This document shows, piece by piece, positions 52,831 to 63,841 of a stretch of 64,000 bases of DNA. The translations under genes and the position numbers were made by a program. The DNA lies in contig DVKM01000057.1 of assembly GCA_018716015.1 (NCBI GenBank), forward strand, positions 1-64,000, in the 5' to 3' direction. A model generated the notes under the pieces. That model made no database searches, had not been told where the DNA came from, and saw only the letters and a list, made by a program, of their open reading frames with translations. Within the stretch, counting starts at the first letter, position 1, and the number at the start of each line of letters is the position of its first letter. The DNA is from Candidatus Enterenecus stercoripullorum. GTDB taxonomy: Bacteria; Bacillota; Clostridia; Oscillospirales; Oscillospiraceae.

Positions 52831-53697
52831 ATGAATTCAAAACGTTCCCTGGCCGCGCTTCTATGGTCGGTATCTCTCCTCCTGGCCCTGCTGTGTGGCT
52901 GCCAGGGCCTTCTACCCGCTCAGGATAGCCATCAACTGGAGGACATCCCCGGATACTCCGGTGAGCCCTATGTCATTTTGGCCGACAATCAGCCTGATTT
53001 TGACCTGGAGGATTTCACCACCGACGCCTTTGAATCCTATAGCCAGCTGGACTATTTAGGGCGGTGCGGTGTGGCCTACGCCAATGTGGGGCTGGAGACC
53101 ATGCCTACCCAGGACCGGGAATCCATCAGCGAGGTGGAGCCCACCGGATGGATTAATGCGCAGTATGAGTTTGTGGATGGAGGATATCTTTACAACCGGT
53201 GCCATCTCATTGGGTTTCAGCTCACCGGGGAGAACGCCAACGAGCGCAATCTCATCACTGGTACACGGTACATGAATGTGGAGGGGATGCTTCCCTTTGA
53301 AAACATGGTGGCCGATTACGTCAGCGAGACGGGAAACCATGTGCTCTACCGGGTGACGCCCCTATTCGAGGGGGCCAACCTTCTGGCCAGCGGGGTGCAG
53401 ATGGAGGCCATCTCCGTGGAGGATGAAGGGGAGGGCGTCTGCTTCAACGTCTACGTTTATAATGTTCAGCCTGGGGTAGAGATCAACTATGCCACAGGGG
53501 CAAATCAGCTGGATGAGTCTGCTTTTGAGAGTGGGGAAACACAACACTACGTTCTGAATACCAGCAGCAAGCGCTTCCATTTGCCAGACTGTTCCAGCGT
53601 TGCGGACATGAATGAGTCAAACCGCCAGGACTATGAGGGCGCCAGGGAACTGCTGATCGCCCAGGGGTATCAGCCCTGCGGGAATTGCAATCCTTGA
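52831..53697 (+). CDS. Secreted DNA/RNA non-specific endonuclease
   Basis: A 288-residue predicted lipoprotein (lipobox LCGC, Cys24). Residues 80-205 form a DNA-entry-nuclease (EndA-like) domain with YLYNRCHLIGFQL, in which NRCH replaces DRGH and keeps the catalytic His, and the metal Asn in ERNLITGTRYMN. A C-terminal segment with FHLPDCSSV and PCGNC looks like an Ada-type zinc motif. It may degrade extracellular DNA for food or uptake. Confidence 0.87.
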   Translation: MNSKRSLAALLWSVSLLLALLCGCQGLLPAQDSHQLEDIPGYSGEPYVILADNQPDFDLEDFTTDAFESYSQLDYLGRCGVAYANVGLETMPTQDRESISEVEPTGWINAQYEFVDGGYLYNRCHLIGFQLTGENANERNLITGTRYMNVEGMLPFENMVADYVSETGNHVLYRVTPLFEGANLLASGVQMEAISVEDEGEGVCFNVYVYNVQPGVEINYATGANQLDESAFESGETQHYVLNTSSKRFHLPDCSSVADMNESNRQDYEGARELLIAQGYQPCGNCNP

Positions 53698-53712
53698 GTT
53701 AAACTTTACAGG

Positions 53713-53762
53713 AAAAACATCCTTGGCGGCCCCAGAAGAAGGGCCGCCAAGGATGTTTTTTC
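53713..53762. terminator. Strong bidirectional terminator
   Basis: A perfect 20-bp stem (53713-53732 with 53741-53760) of AAAAACATCC...GGCGGCCC and an 8-nt loop, with T-runs on both strands, between the nuclease gene and the end of the minus-strand beta-galactosidase. Confidence 0.9.
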
Positions 53763-53777
53763 GGAAGCGGGAAAATT

Positions 53778-56735
<2,958 letters not shown>

Positions 56736-56784
56736 TTATCCTTGCAATATTGTGAGGAAAATGGGCCATGGCTGAATTCTCCTC

Positions 56785-56813
56785 ATTATATCCTGTGAAA
56801 AGGATCCCGTCAA
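56785..56813 (-). promoter_or_regulatory. Promoter of lacZ
   Basis: Minus strand TTGACG (56813-56808) and TATAAT (56790-56785), spacer 17 bp, 61 bp before the ATG. No convincing cre or LacI operator is seen. Confidence 0.7.
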
Positions 56814-56919
56814 CGCAAACGTATGTGTCCTCCCGCTGCCAAACTCCATGGCTGTCACGTGGCGCCCGCTCCGCATAGACTGGGATGACAGTTTCTGTCA
56901 AACCTTTCGTGAGGAGGCA

Positions 56920-57387
56920 ATGTGTTTGTATTCCGACACCGCACCCAATTCCCGTCCCTGCGAAGATGGACAGGGTAGTCTATCACCCTGCGCCCCGCTG
57001 GCGGTTCCTTTTGTACCCTTTCAGCAGAAGGGGAGTAAAAAATATGATCAGACGGAAGCTTTGGCCAACGGGACCCTGTTCCCCGGGCTCAATCTCCCGT
57101 TCCATGTAAAAGCCCAGGCCGGCTCCCTTCCTGAGGGGGCTGCCGCAGAGCTGCAGGCCCTGAACTTTGTGGTCACCGAACTGGGCCTCTATTTGGATAC
57201 CCATCAGGACGACGCGGAAGCGATCCAGCTGTTTGAGCAGTATACCCGGCTTGCCCAGGAGGGCAAACGCCGCTACGAGGCCATGTACGGACCGCTGACC
57301 CAGCAAAGCGCCATTCAAAACGGCGTCTATACCTGGCTGAATGATCCTTGGCCATGGGAGTATCGCAAAGAGGGAGGGGGAAAATAA
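56920..57387 (+). CDS. cotJB: CotJA-CotJB fusion spore coat protein
   Basis: A 155-residue protein joining two coat proteins usually encoded separately. Residues about 22-65 (LAVPFVPFQQKGSKKYDQTE then LANGTLFPGLNLPFH) match CotJA; residues 75-150 (LNFVVTELGLYLDTHQDD, YGPLTQQSA, YTWLNDPWPWEY) match CotJB. cotJC follows with no gap. GAGGAGG lies only 2 nt from ATG 56920 and 8 nt from TTG 56926, so the TTG may be the true start. CATAGACT at 56872 resembles a sigma-E -10. Confidence 0.82.
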   Translation: MCLYSDTAPNSRPCEDGQGSLSPCAPLAVPFVPFQQKGSKKYDQTEALANGTLFPGLNLPFHVKAQAGSLPEGAAAELQALNFVVTELGLYLDTHQDDAEAIQLFEQYTRLAQEGKRRYEAMYGPLTQQSAIQNGVYTWLNDPWPWEYRKEGGGK

Positions 57388-57984
57388 ATGTTTGTCTATG
57401 AGAAGAAATTGCAGTATCCGGTCAGAATCAAAAACTGCAACCCCAAACTGGCGGCGGTCATCATCTCCCAATATGGGGGACCTGACGGAGAGCTGGGCGC
57501 CTCCCTGCGCTATCTCAGCCAGCGGTACGCTATGCCCTATCCGGAGCTGAAGGGGCTTCTGACCGATATCGGCACCGAGGAGCTGGGACATCTGGAGATG
57601 ATCGGCGCCATCGTACACCAGCTAACCAGAAAGCTCAGCGACGATCAGATTAAAACCGCCGGTTTTGACGCCTATTTTGTGGATCATACCACCGGCGTCT
57701 ATCCCACCGCCGCGTCTGGCTGGCCCTATAACGCGGCCTCTATGGCAGTCAAGGGCGATGTAATCTGCGACCTGACGGAAAACCTGGCCGCAGAGCAGAA
57801 GGCCCGGGTTACCTATGACAACATCCTGCGCCTGTCCGACGACCCCGACGTCAACGACGTCATTCGCTTCCTGCGGGAGCGGGAGATCGTCCATTTCCAG
57901 CGCTTCGGCGAAGCCATCGAGCTTGCCAAAGAGCGGATGAACCAGAAGAATGTCTACTATATGAATCCGGCGTTTGATCGTTGA
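57388..57984 (+). CDS. cotJC: Spore coat protein CotJC (manganese catalase family)
   Basis: A 198-residue di-manganese catalase-like protein of the inner coat. Metal-binding Glu/His sites: TEELGHLEMIGAIVHQL, AAEQKARVTYDNIL and REREIVHFQRFGEAIE. It follows the CotJAB fusion directly (stop TAA then ATG), as in the B. subtilis cotJ operon. Confidence 0.94.
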   Translation: MFVYEKKLQYPVRIKNCNPKLAAVIISQYGGPDGELGASLRYLSQRYAMPYPELKGLLTDIGTEELGHLEMIGAIVHQLTRKLSDDQIKTAGFDAYFVDHTTGVYPTAASGWPYNAASMAVKGDVICDLTENLAAEQKARVTYDNILRLSDDPDVNDVIRFLREREIVHFQRFGEAIELAKERMNQKNVYYMNPAFDR

Positions 57985-57996
57985 GCACCGGATTCT

Positions 57997-58023
57997 GGGG
58001 GGCCGCCCTTGTGGGCGGCCCCC
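57997..58023 (+). terminator. Stem-loop after cotJC
   Basis: GGGGCCGCCC and GGGCGGCCCC with a 4-nt loop; no U-run. Ends the cotJ pair. The following 195 bp hold only the yaaA promoter. Confidence 0.55.
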
Positions 58024-58089
58024 GCTGTATTTACGCAGGTGTGCCATGGGGGAGAGAAGGACTGCGGTATGATTTGGAAAAACTGCCGC

Positions 58090-58118
58090 TTTATAAAGTT
58101 TGGATTTTGTAGTATAAT
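58090..58118 (+). promoter_or_regulatory. Possible promoter of yaaA
   Basis: TATAAT at 58113-58118 with a weak TTTATA at 58090-58095, spacer 17 bp. The leader would be about 95 nt. Confidence 0.5.
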
Positions 58119-58218
58119 GATCCTGCTCAAGTGGACTGCCCGGTAATTTTTTCGGTGTGAGCTGCGGGGGATCCTGCCGCATCCTGATTCTGGAGCGAAG
58201 GGGGGGCGCTGCCTTTCC

Positions 58219-58977
58219 ATGAAGATAATCATTTCACCAGCCAAGAAAATGAAGGCAGACGGGGACACTCTTCCCTGGCGGGACTTACCCAGGTTTCTTC
58301 CTCAGGCAAAAGTCCTCTACGACAAGCTGCGGTCTATGCCCTTTGACGCGTTGCAAAAGCTCTGGAGGTGCAATGACCGGATTGCCGCGCTGAATGTGGA
58401 ACGGTTGAAAATGAGCGGCCTTCAGCACCCCTTGGCCCCTGCGATCCTGGCCTATGAGGGCATTCAATACCAATATATGGCACCCAATGTGTTTACCCAG
58501 GAGCAGTTTGATTACGTTCAGGAGCATTTGTACATTCTGTCCGGGCTTTATGGGGTGCTTCGGCCCTTTGACGGTGTAATTCCCTATCGTCTGGAGATGC
58601 AGGCTAAGTTGGAGGTTTCAAATTGCAAAGACCTCTACGAATATTGGGGTGGGGTGCTTTCTGAGGAGGTCTGCCGCAATACGGATTGTGTGGTCAACCT
58701 GGCGTCCAAGGAGTACAGCGTCTGCATTTCCCGGTACCAAAAGCCTGGAGTACGCCTGATCACCTGCGTTTTTGGGGAGGAAGAGCATGGACGAGTTGTG
58801 GAAAAAGGCACTTTGTGTAAGATGGCGCGGGGGGAAATGGTGCGATTTATGGCGGAGCACCGCATTGTAAGGCCGGAGGATCTGAAAGAATTTTCGGGGC
58901 TGAACTATGCATTTTCCCGCAAACATTCCGACGCGGCAACATATACGTTTCTTCTAAAGCGCGCAAAGCAAATTTGA
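58219..58977 (+). CDS. yaaA: Peroxide stress protein YaaA (DUF328)
   Basis: A 252-residue cytosolic protein. MKIIISPAKKM is the diagnostic start; LYILSGLYGVLRPFDGVIPYRLEM and VVNLASKEYS are conserved. In E. coli YaaA lowers free iron during peroxide stress and binds DNA. Confidence 0.94.
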   Translation: MKIIISPAKKMKADGDTLPWRDLPRFLPQAKVLYDKLRSMPFDALQKLWRCNDRIAALNVERLKMSGLQHPLAPAILAYEGIQYQYMAPNVFTQEQFDYVQEHLYILSGLYGVLRPFDGVIPYRLEMQAKLEVSNCKDLYEYWGGVLSEEVCRNTDCVVNLASKEYSVCISRYQKPGVRLITCVFGEEEHGRVVEKGTLCKMARGEMVRFMAEHRIVRPEDLKEFSGLNYAFSRKHSDAATYTFLLKRAKQI

Positions 58978-59038
58978 TCCCCCAAAAGTCTTACAAGGCG
59001 CCTTCGCCAACGGCAGAGCAGATGCGATAAAGTAAAAC

Positions 59039-59067
59039 TTGAAATATTGTCCAAAATATGCTATGAT
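59039..59067 (+). promoter_or_regulatory. Promoter for scfA
   Basis: TTGAAA at 59039-59044 and TATGAT at 59062-59067, spacer 17 bp, 31 bp before the SCIFF peptide ATG. Confidence 0.72.
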
Positions 59068-59098
59068 AAAACAAAGTAAAAGAATGGAGGGAGAGCCC

Positions 59099-59242
59099 AT
59101 GACCCACGTTAAGACGTTGAACGGCGCCACTTTGAAAAACAGCGCGGCCCACGGCGGCTGCGGCGAGTGTCAGACTTCTTGCCAATCTGCCTGCAAAACC
59201 TCCTGTACGGTTGCCAATCAGAAGTGCGAGAATCAGAACTAA
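59099..59242 (+). CDS. scfA: SCIFF precursor peptide (six Cys in forty-five)
   Basis: A 47-residue ranthipeptide precursor. The leader MTHVKTLNGATLKNSAAHGG precedes six cysteines in CGECQTSCQSACKTSC and a last QKC. In the family, the radical SAM maturase makes a thioether from Cys to a Thr or other residue in the core. ATG 59099 follows GGAGGGAG; the frame upstream is the promoter. The peptide is nearly invariant across Clostridia. Confidence 0.95.
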   Translation: MTHVKTLNGATLKNSAAHGGCGECQTSCQSACKTSCTVANQKCENQN

Positions 59243-59259
59243 CAGCAAGGGAGCTCCGG

Positions 59260-59289
59260 AAAGGGTGGGCGCACGTCCCACCCTTTTTC
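59260..59289 (+). terminator. Partial terminator between scfA and scfB
   Basis: AAAGGGTGGG / CCCACCCTTT with a 7-nt loop and a T-run, 17 bp after the peptide gene. It would keep the peptide in excess of its enzyme. Confidence 0.78.
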
Positions 59290-59323
59290 TGTGTAAAAAG
59301 CGATAGAAGGAGAATTGATCCCC

Positions 59324-60697
59324 ATGGTTCATACATTTCAGTGTCTCGGTGTTTATATCGCCGTAGATGTGTACAGCGGAGCTGTACACATTCTGGACAA
59401 GACCGCTTACGACCTGCTAAATCTGCTGGACGAGACGCTTCTGACCAGAGACTGCCCTGACTGGGTATTCGAAAAGCTGGGCGACCACAGCAGGGAAGAG
59501 ATCGAAGCTGCCTGGGCAGACCTGCAGGAGCTACAGCGCGGTGGGCTGCTGTTTACGGATGACAGCTATCTTGACCCCGATGCTGCGGTGCTCATGCAGC
59601 AGGACGCCCCGGTCAAGGCCCTGTGCCTTCACGTCTCCCATGACTGCAACCTGAGGTGCCAGTACTGCTTTGCCTCCACCGGTGATTTCGGCACCGGAAA
59701 GCGCATGACAATGGATATCGACACCGCGAAAAAGGCCATTGATTTCGTCGTCCAACGCTCCGGAAAACGCAGAAATATCGAGATCGACTTTTTCGGCGGA
59801 GAGCCGCTGATGGCCATGGACACCGTAAAGGCTGCCGTGGACTATGCCCACTCCCTGGAGAAAGCCCATGATAAGAGTTTTCGCTTTACCATTACCACCA
59901 ACGGTGTGCTGCTGGATGACGAAAACATCGCATATATCAATCGGGAAATGTACAACACTGTATTGTCCCTGGACGGGAGGCCGGAAGTCAACGACGCCAT
60001 GAGAGAGACGGTTGCCGGCACCGGAAGTTATGATGTGATCCTTCCCAAATTTCAAAAGCTGGTGGCCGGCAGGGGAGATAAGGACTATTACCTGCGTGGC
60101 ACCTTTACCCGCCGCAACCGGGACTTTGCCGCTGATGTGATCCACATCGCGGATCAGGGCTTCCGCCATGTCTCCGTGGAGCCCGTGGTTGGCAGCCCAG
60201 ACTGTGACTACACCTTCCGGGAGGAAGACCTTCCGGTGATTTTGAAGGAATATGAGACGCTGGCGGAGGAGCTTCTGAAGCGGGACGACGTGAATTTCTT
60301 CCATTTTAACGTGGATCTGTCCCAGGGGCCGTGCGTCATCAAACGGCTGCGAGGTTGCGGCGCGGGGTGTGAGTATGTGGCCATTACCCCTGACGGAGAT
60401 ATCTACCCCTGCCATCAGTTCGTGGGAAATGAGGATTATCGGATGGGAAACGTCTGGGATGGCACTTTTGACATGGAGCTGTCCCGCGAGTTTGCTGGGC
60501 AGAATATTTACAGCCGGCCGGCCTGCCAGGATTGCTGGGCCAAATTCTATTGCAGCGGCGGCTGCTCCGCCTCCAACCTGCTGGTCAATGGGGATATCAA
60601 GGAACCAAATGAGTTCGGTTGTCAGCTGCAGCGCAAACGACTGGAATGTGCCATCGCCATGAAAGCGCGGCGAGAAATTAGCAAAAAAGAAGAATAA
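59324..60697 (+). CDS. scfB: SCIFF radical SAM maturase
   Basis: A 457-residue radical SAM/SPASM enzyme forming thioether bonds in the SCIFF peptide. An N-terminal RRE-like region (1-90) binds the leader. The SAM cluster motif CNLRCQYC uses Cys108, 112 and 115; FFGGEPLM is the GGE motif. The SPASM domain has CGAGCEYVAITPDGDIYPC and CQDCWAKFYCSGGC for two auxiliary clusters. ATG 59324 is preferred to TTG 59315. Confidence 0.95.
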   Translation: MVHTFQCLGVYIAVDVYSGAVHILDKTAYDLLNLLDETLLTRDCPDWVFEKLGDHSREEIEAAWADLQELQRGGLLFTDDSYLDPDAAVLMQQDAPVKALCLHVSHDCNLRCQYCFASTGDFGTGKRMTMDIDTAKKAIDFVVQRSGKRRNIEIDFFGGEPLMAMDTVKAAVDYAHSLEKAHDKSFRFTITTNGVLLDDENIAYINREMYNTVLSLDGRPEVNDAMRETVAGTGSYDVILPKFQKLVAGRGDKDYYLRGTFTRRNRDFAADVIHIADQGFRHVSVEPVVGSPDCDYTFREEDLPVILKEYETLAEELLKRDDVNFFHFNVDLSQGPCVIKRLRGCGAGCEYVAITPDGDIYPCHQFVGNEDYRMGNVWDGTFDMELSREFAGQNIYSRPACQDCWAKFYCSGGCSASNLLVNGDIKEPNEFGCQLQRKRLECAIAMKARREISKKEE

Positions 60698-60724
60698 AGC
60701 ACAAATTTATCTATTTTTATGGAA

Positions 60725-60770
60725 ACAAGAGGCGCCTCACAAGATTTAGTGGGGCGCCTCTTGTGATTTC
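60725..60770 (+). terminator. Terminator after scfB
   Basis: A 16-nt arm ACAAGAGGCGCCTCAC against GTGGGGCGCCTCTTGT with an 8-nt loop, followed by GATTTC. Confidence 0.75.
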
Positions 60771-60875
60771 TCAACATCAAGTGCCTCATAGGGGATTTGT
60801 TGACAGATTTACATAAAACATTTTACATAATATCAGATAATAAAAAATTTTAAAGGCAAAATTCCGCAAAAACAC

Positions 60876-60904
60876 TTGCGTTTCCCGAGAAAGTGGGCTA
60901 TATT
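60876..60904 (+). promoter_or_regulatory. Promoter for the spoIIM-like-xerD pair
   Basis: TTGCGT at 60876-60881 and TATATT at 60899-60904, spacer 17 bp. The AT-rich stretch before it (60790-60870) also has TTGACA at about 60800 with no good -10, and ends the 280-bp gap in which I see no gene. Confidence 0.6.
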
Positions 60905-60976
60905 AATTGTTACCGTTAACCGTGAAAAGGAATAGAGCCATCTTGTCTGGCATACCTTGTTCACGGGGTGATCACC

Positions 60977-61603
60977 ATGATGGGGCGTTTTGCAAAAAGA
61001 CCAATGGTGAGCCGTACTGAGGGAGACGGCGAACTGTTTTCTCTTTTGATTTTGGGAGTCTGCTTCTTTCTGGGCTTGTTGTCTGGTTTACTTTTTGCCT
61101 CGTTGGGGCAAGCCAGTCCAGAGTTATCCGCTTATTTGCAGGATTACTTTCAGGCTGCGGGGGCAAGCGGCGGCTGGAGGCCGGCCATCTGGACCGTGAT
61201 TTGGGATTTGGTCCGATGGCCTCTGGCGGCACTGGTATTTGGGTTTACCGCATTGGGCGTTTTTTGTGTCCCCGCGCTGCTGCTGGCCCGGGGGTTTTTA
61301 CTCTCCTATTCCGTTTCCCTGTTTTTACGCCTGTTCGGCGGCGGAGGGCTATTGGCGGCGTTGGCTGCATTCGGCGTGACTGCCTTGTTTGTTTTGCCCG
61401 TATTATTTGCGGTAAGCTGCGATGCGTTTCGGTCCTCGCTGGGCAAGGTGGGGAACCATGGCGATATTGTGATTTTCCCCCTGCATCAGAAATTGGCCAT
61501 GCTGATTCCGTCTGCCGGGCTGATTGTCGCCGCAACGGCATTGCAGTGGGTGGTCATGCCGGTGCTGTTGGATGCGGTCTGTGCCCGTTTTTTTGTTTCG
61601 TGA
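60977..61603 (+). CDS. Stage II sporulation protein M-like membrane protein
   Basis: A 208-residue membrane protein with five predicted helices (LFSLLILGVCFFLGLLSGLL, WPLAALVFGFTALGVFCVPA and others). RGFLLSYSVSLFLRLFGGGG matches SpoIIM/DUF95. SpoIIM with IID and IIP drives engulfment in Bacillus, and there spoIIM also lies close to xerD. ATG 60977 is preferred because GGTGATC precedes it; GTG 60968 is possible. Confidence 0.82.
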   Translation: MMGRFAKRPMVSRTEGDGELFSLLILGVCFFLGLLSGLLFASLGQASPELSAYLQDYFQAAGASGGWRPAIWTVIWDLVRWPLAALVFGFTALGVFCVPALLLARGFLLSYSVSLFLRLFGGGGLLAALAAFGVTALFVLPVLFAVSCDAFRSSLGKVGNHGDIVIFPLHQKLAMLIPSAGLIVAATALQWVVMPVLLDAVCARFFVS

Positions 61604-61626
61604 GAGAAGAGAGAGGTAGTGAGCAT

Positions 61627-62505
61627 ATGGATTATCTGGCTGGCTATGAAGCGTGGTTGAGCTATGAAAAAAAGGCCGCGGCAAACACGCTGTGTTCATA
61701 TACGAGAGATGTCCGCCAGTTTTCCCAGTGGATGGAGGGTGAGCGGCTGGAGCTTTCCCAGGCGACCCAAGCGGATATCAAGCGCTATGCGCTCTACCTT
61801 GGAAAACATGGCAAGTCCGACGCCACCATTGTCCGGTCTGTGGCGGCGCTGAAATCCTTCTATGGATACCTGCAAAGCATCCATGTCGTTCCCGTCAATC
61901 CCGCCAAAGGCTTTACCCCCACCAAAATCGAGCGGAAGCTGCCTGCAATTCTGAACAGTAAAGAGGTAGACCTGTTTCTGGATCAGCCGGATCCTTCCGA
62001 TGCGAAAGGCTGCCGGGACAAGGCGATGCTGGAGGTGCTTTACGCTACTGGGATCCGCGTGTCTGAACTAATTGCGCTAAACATCCAGGACGTCAATCTG
62101 CCGGTAAGCTTTCTTCGCTGTGCGGGCAAGCGCAAAGAGCGTATTGTTCCACTTTACCGGGGCGCTGTCAAGGCGTTGGAGGCCTATATCAAGGAAGTGC
62201 GGCCACAGCTTCTGGAGGATCCTCAGGAGACCGCGCTGTTCGTCAATATGAACGGTGAACGGATGAGCCGCCAGGGTTTCTGGAAAATCGTCAAGCATTA
62301 TCAGGAGAAAGCTGGGATCAGCAAAGATATCACGCCCCACACCCTCCGGCACTCCTTTGCCGCGCATTTGCTGGAGAACGGCGCGGATCTGAAATCCATT
62401 CAGGAAATGTTAGGTCATGCGGATATCTCTTCCACGCAGATCTATACCCAAATCGTCAGTCAAAAGCTGAAGGATGTGTACATCAAGGCCCACCCCAGGG
62501 CCTGA
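61627..62505 (+). CDS. xerD: Site-specific tyrosine recombinase XerD
   Basis: A 292-residue chromosome-dimer-resolving recombinase. SAM-like core-binding domain (1-85) and catalytic domain with Arg in ATGIRVSELIALN, Lys in AGKRKERIVPL, HTLRHSFAAHLLENG and LGHADISSTQIYTQ with the nucleophilic Tyr. Length and position in core DNA fit XerD and not a mobile-element integrase. Confidence 0.92.
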   Translation: MDYLAGYEAWLSYEKKAAANTLCSYTRDVRQFSQWMEGERLELSQATQADIKRYALYLGKHGKSDATIVRSVAALKSFYGYLQSIHVVPVNPAKGFTPTKIERKLPAILNSKEVDLFLDQPDPSDAKGCRDKAMLEVLYATGIRVSELIALNIQDVNLPVSFLRCAGKRKERIVPLYRGAVKALEAYIKEVRPQLLEDPQETALFVNMNGERMSRQGFWKIVKHYQEKAGISKDITPHTLRHSFAAHLLENGADLKSIQEMLGHADISSTQIYTQIVSQKLKDVYIKAHPRA

Positions 62506-62515
62506 GCAGGATGCC

Positions 62516-62555
62516 ACGGCAAGTCTGCCTTCCATGGTCAGGCTTGCCGTTTTTC
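62516..62555 (+). terminator. Terminator after xerD
   Basis: ACGGCAAG (62516-62523) and CTTGCCGT (62543-62550) flank an imperfect inner stem, followed by TTTT. Confidence 0.75.
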
Positions 62556-62556
62556 C

Positions 62557-62585
62557 TTGCCATGGCAAGGGCGGTATGGTAAAAT
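62557..62585 (+). promoter_or_regulatory. Promoter for ruvC-ruvA
   Basis: TTGCCA at 62557-62562 and TAAAAT at 62580-62585, spacer 17 bp. A palindrome TTGCCATGGCAA covers the -35. No clear LexA box. Confidence 0.62.
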
Positions 62586-62610
62586 GTTTAAATAGGCAGG
62601 AGGGAATAGC

Positions 62611-63117
62611 ATGCTGATTTTAGGAATCGATCCGGGCTACGCCATCGTCGGTTTCGGGGTAGTGGAAAGTTCCGGAGGAAAGCAGCGTCTGGTCAGCTGC
62701 GGCGCGATCAACACGCCTGCCGGCATGGCCCTTCCTGCCCGGCTGCTTCAGATTGCGTGGGATATGGAAGCGCTGATCGGACGGTTTCACCCCCAGGCCA
62801 TGGCTATCGAGGAGCTGTTTTTCAATCATAACGTGACCACGGGAATCGGGGTCGCCCAGGCCAGGGGAGTCATCCTGATGACGGCTGAGAAGCTGGCAGT
62901 TCCGATCTATGAGTACAACCCGTCTCAGGTCAAGCAGGCTGTGGTAGGCTATGGGAAGGCAGAGAAGCGGCAGGTCATGGAAATGACCAAACGGCTGTTG
63001 GGCCTATCTTCCGTCCCAAAGCCAGATGACGCTGCGGACGCGGTGGCCATCGCCCTGTGTCATGCCCGTTCCGCTACCTCTTTATTAAAAGTATATCACC
63101 GATCATCCGAACATTAA
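62611..63117 (+). CDS. ruvC: Holliday junction resolvase RuvC
   Basis: A 168-residue endonuclease resolving four-way junctions. Catalytic acids: Asp7 in ILGIDPGYAIVGFG, Glu in IEELFFNHN, and Asps in KPDDAADAVAIALCH. The SD is GGAGGG. ruvA follows after 19 bp. Confidence 0.96.
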   Translation: MLILGIDPGYAIVGFGVVESSGGKQRLVSCGAINTPAGMALPARLLQIAWDMEALIGRFHPQAMAIEELFFNHNVTTGIGVAQARGVILMTAEKLAVPIYEYNPSQVKQAVVGYGKAEKRQVMEMTKRLLGLSSVPKPDDAADAVAIALCHARSATSLLKVYHRSSEH

Positions 63118-63136
63118 CGCCAAAGGAAGCTGATCC

Positions 63137-63742
63137 ATGTTTTACTATGTCCAAGGCACTGTTGCCTACATCGGGCCCTACCTGGCTGTGATGGACTGCG
63201 GCGGGGTGGGCTATGCCTGCCGTACCACCAATCACACCATCGCCGCTCTGACCCGTGGGAAGACGGCCAGGCTGTATACATACCTCCATGTCAGGGAGGA
63301 AGTATTTGAACTTTACGGCTTTGTCTCAGAAAACGAGCGGAGCTGTTTTGAAATGCTGATCGGGATTTCCGGTGTTGGGCCCAAAGCGGCCTTGGCCATT
63401 CTTTCCTCCAACACGCCGGAGGGATTGGCTTTGGCCATTGTGTCCGGCAACGAAAAGGCATTGACCTCCGCCCCGGGGGTCGGGAAAAAGATCGCCCAGC
63501 GGATCATTCTGGAGCTGAAGGACAAACTGGCCAAGGGCCAGCTGCCTGCCGGCAGCGGAGAGAGCTTTGCAGGGGGCGTTACGGTCATCCCGGAAAATAA
63601 GGCCAGCGAGGCCGCCGCCGCTCTGGCGGTGCTGGGATATACCCAGGGGGAGATCAGCGCAGCCCTCAAAGGCATCGACGTGGACGCCCTGTCGCTGGAG
63701 GATGTGATCAAGCAGGCCCTTAAAAAGATGGTGAAGGGGTGA
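63137..63742 (+). CDS. ruvA: Holliday junction DNA helicase subunit RuvA
   Basis: A 201-residue junction-binding subunit. OB fold (1-62), helix-hairpin-helix pair (LIGISGVGPKAALAIL, TSAPGVGKKIAQRIILEL) and the C-terminal RuvB-binding domain (ASEAAAALAVLGYTQGEISA). ruvB is expected next but what follows does not look like it. Confidence 0.96.
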   Translation: MFYYVQGTVAYIGPYLAVMDCGGVGYACRTTNHTIAALTRGKTARLYTYLHVREEVFELYGFVSENERSCFEMLIGISGVGPKAALAILSSNTPEGLALAIVSGNEKALTSAPGVGKKIAQRIILELKDKLAKGQLPAGSGESFAGGVTVIPENKASEAAAALAVLGYTQGEISAALKGIDVDALSLEDVIKQALKKMVKG

Positions 63743-63841
63743 GCGGGATGTGCCTTCAGGGGCGACTCACCTTTTGGAATATCTTCTGATTCTGGATTGC
63801 GGTCACAATGTCGGTATCGTTTCTCAACGCCACGGTGATCC

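Noticed and set aside
56795-56825. cre or LacI-type operator upstream of lacZ
   Set aside because: AACGCAAACG looks similar in part, but no proper palindrome with a central CG can be made.
61627-62505. Tyrosine recombinase as a phage or ICE integrase
   Set aside because: Length, sequence blocks and setting next to a spoIIM-like gene and ruvCA fit housekeeping XerD; no attachment repeats or element genes are nearby.
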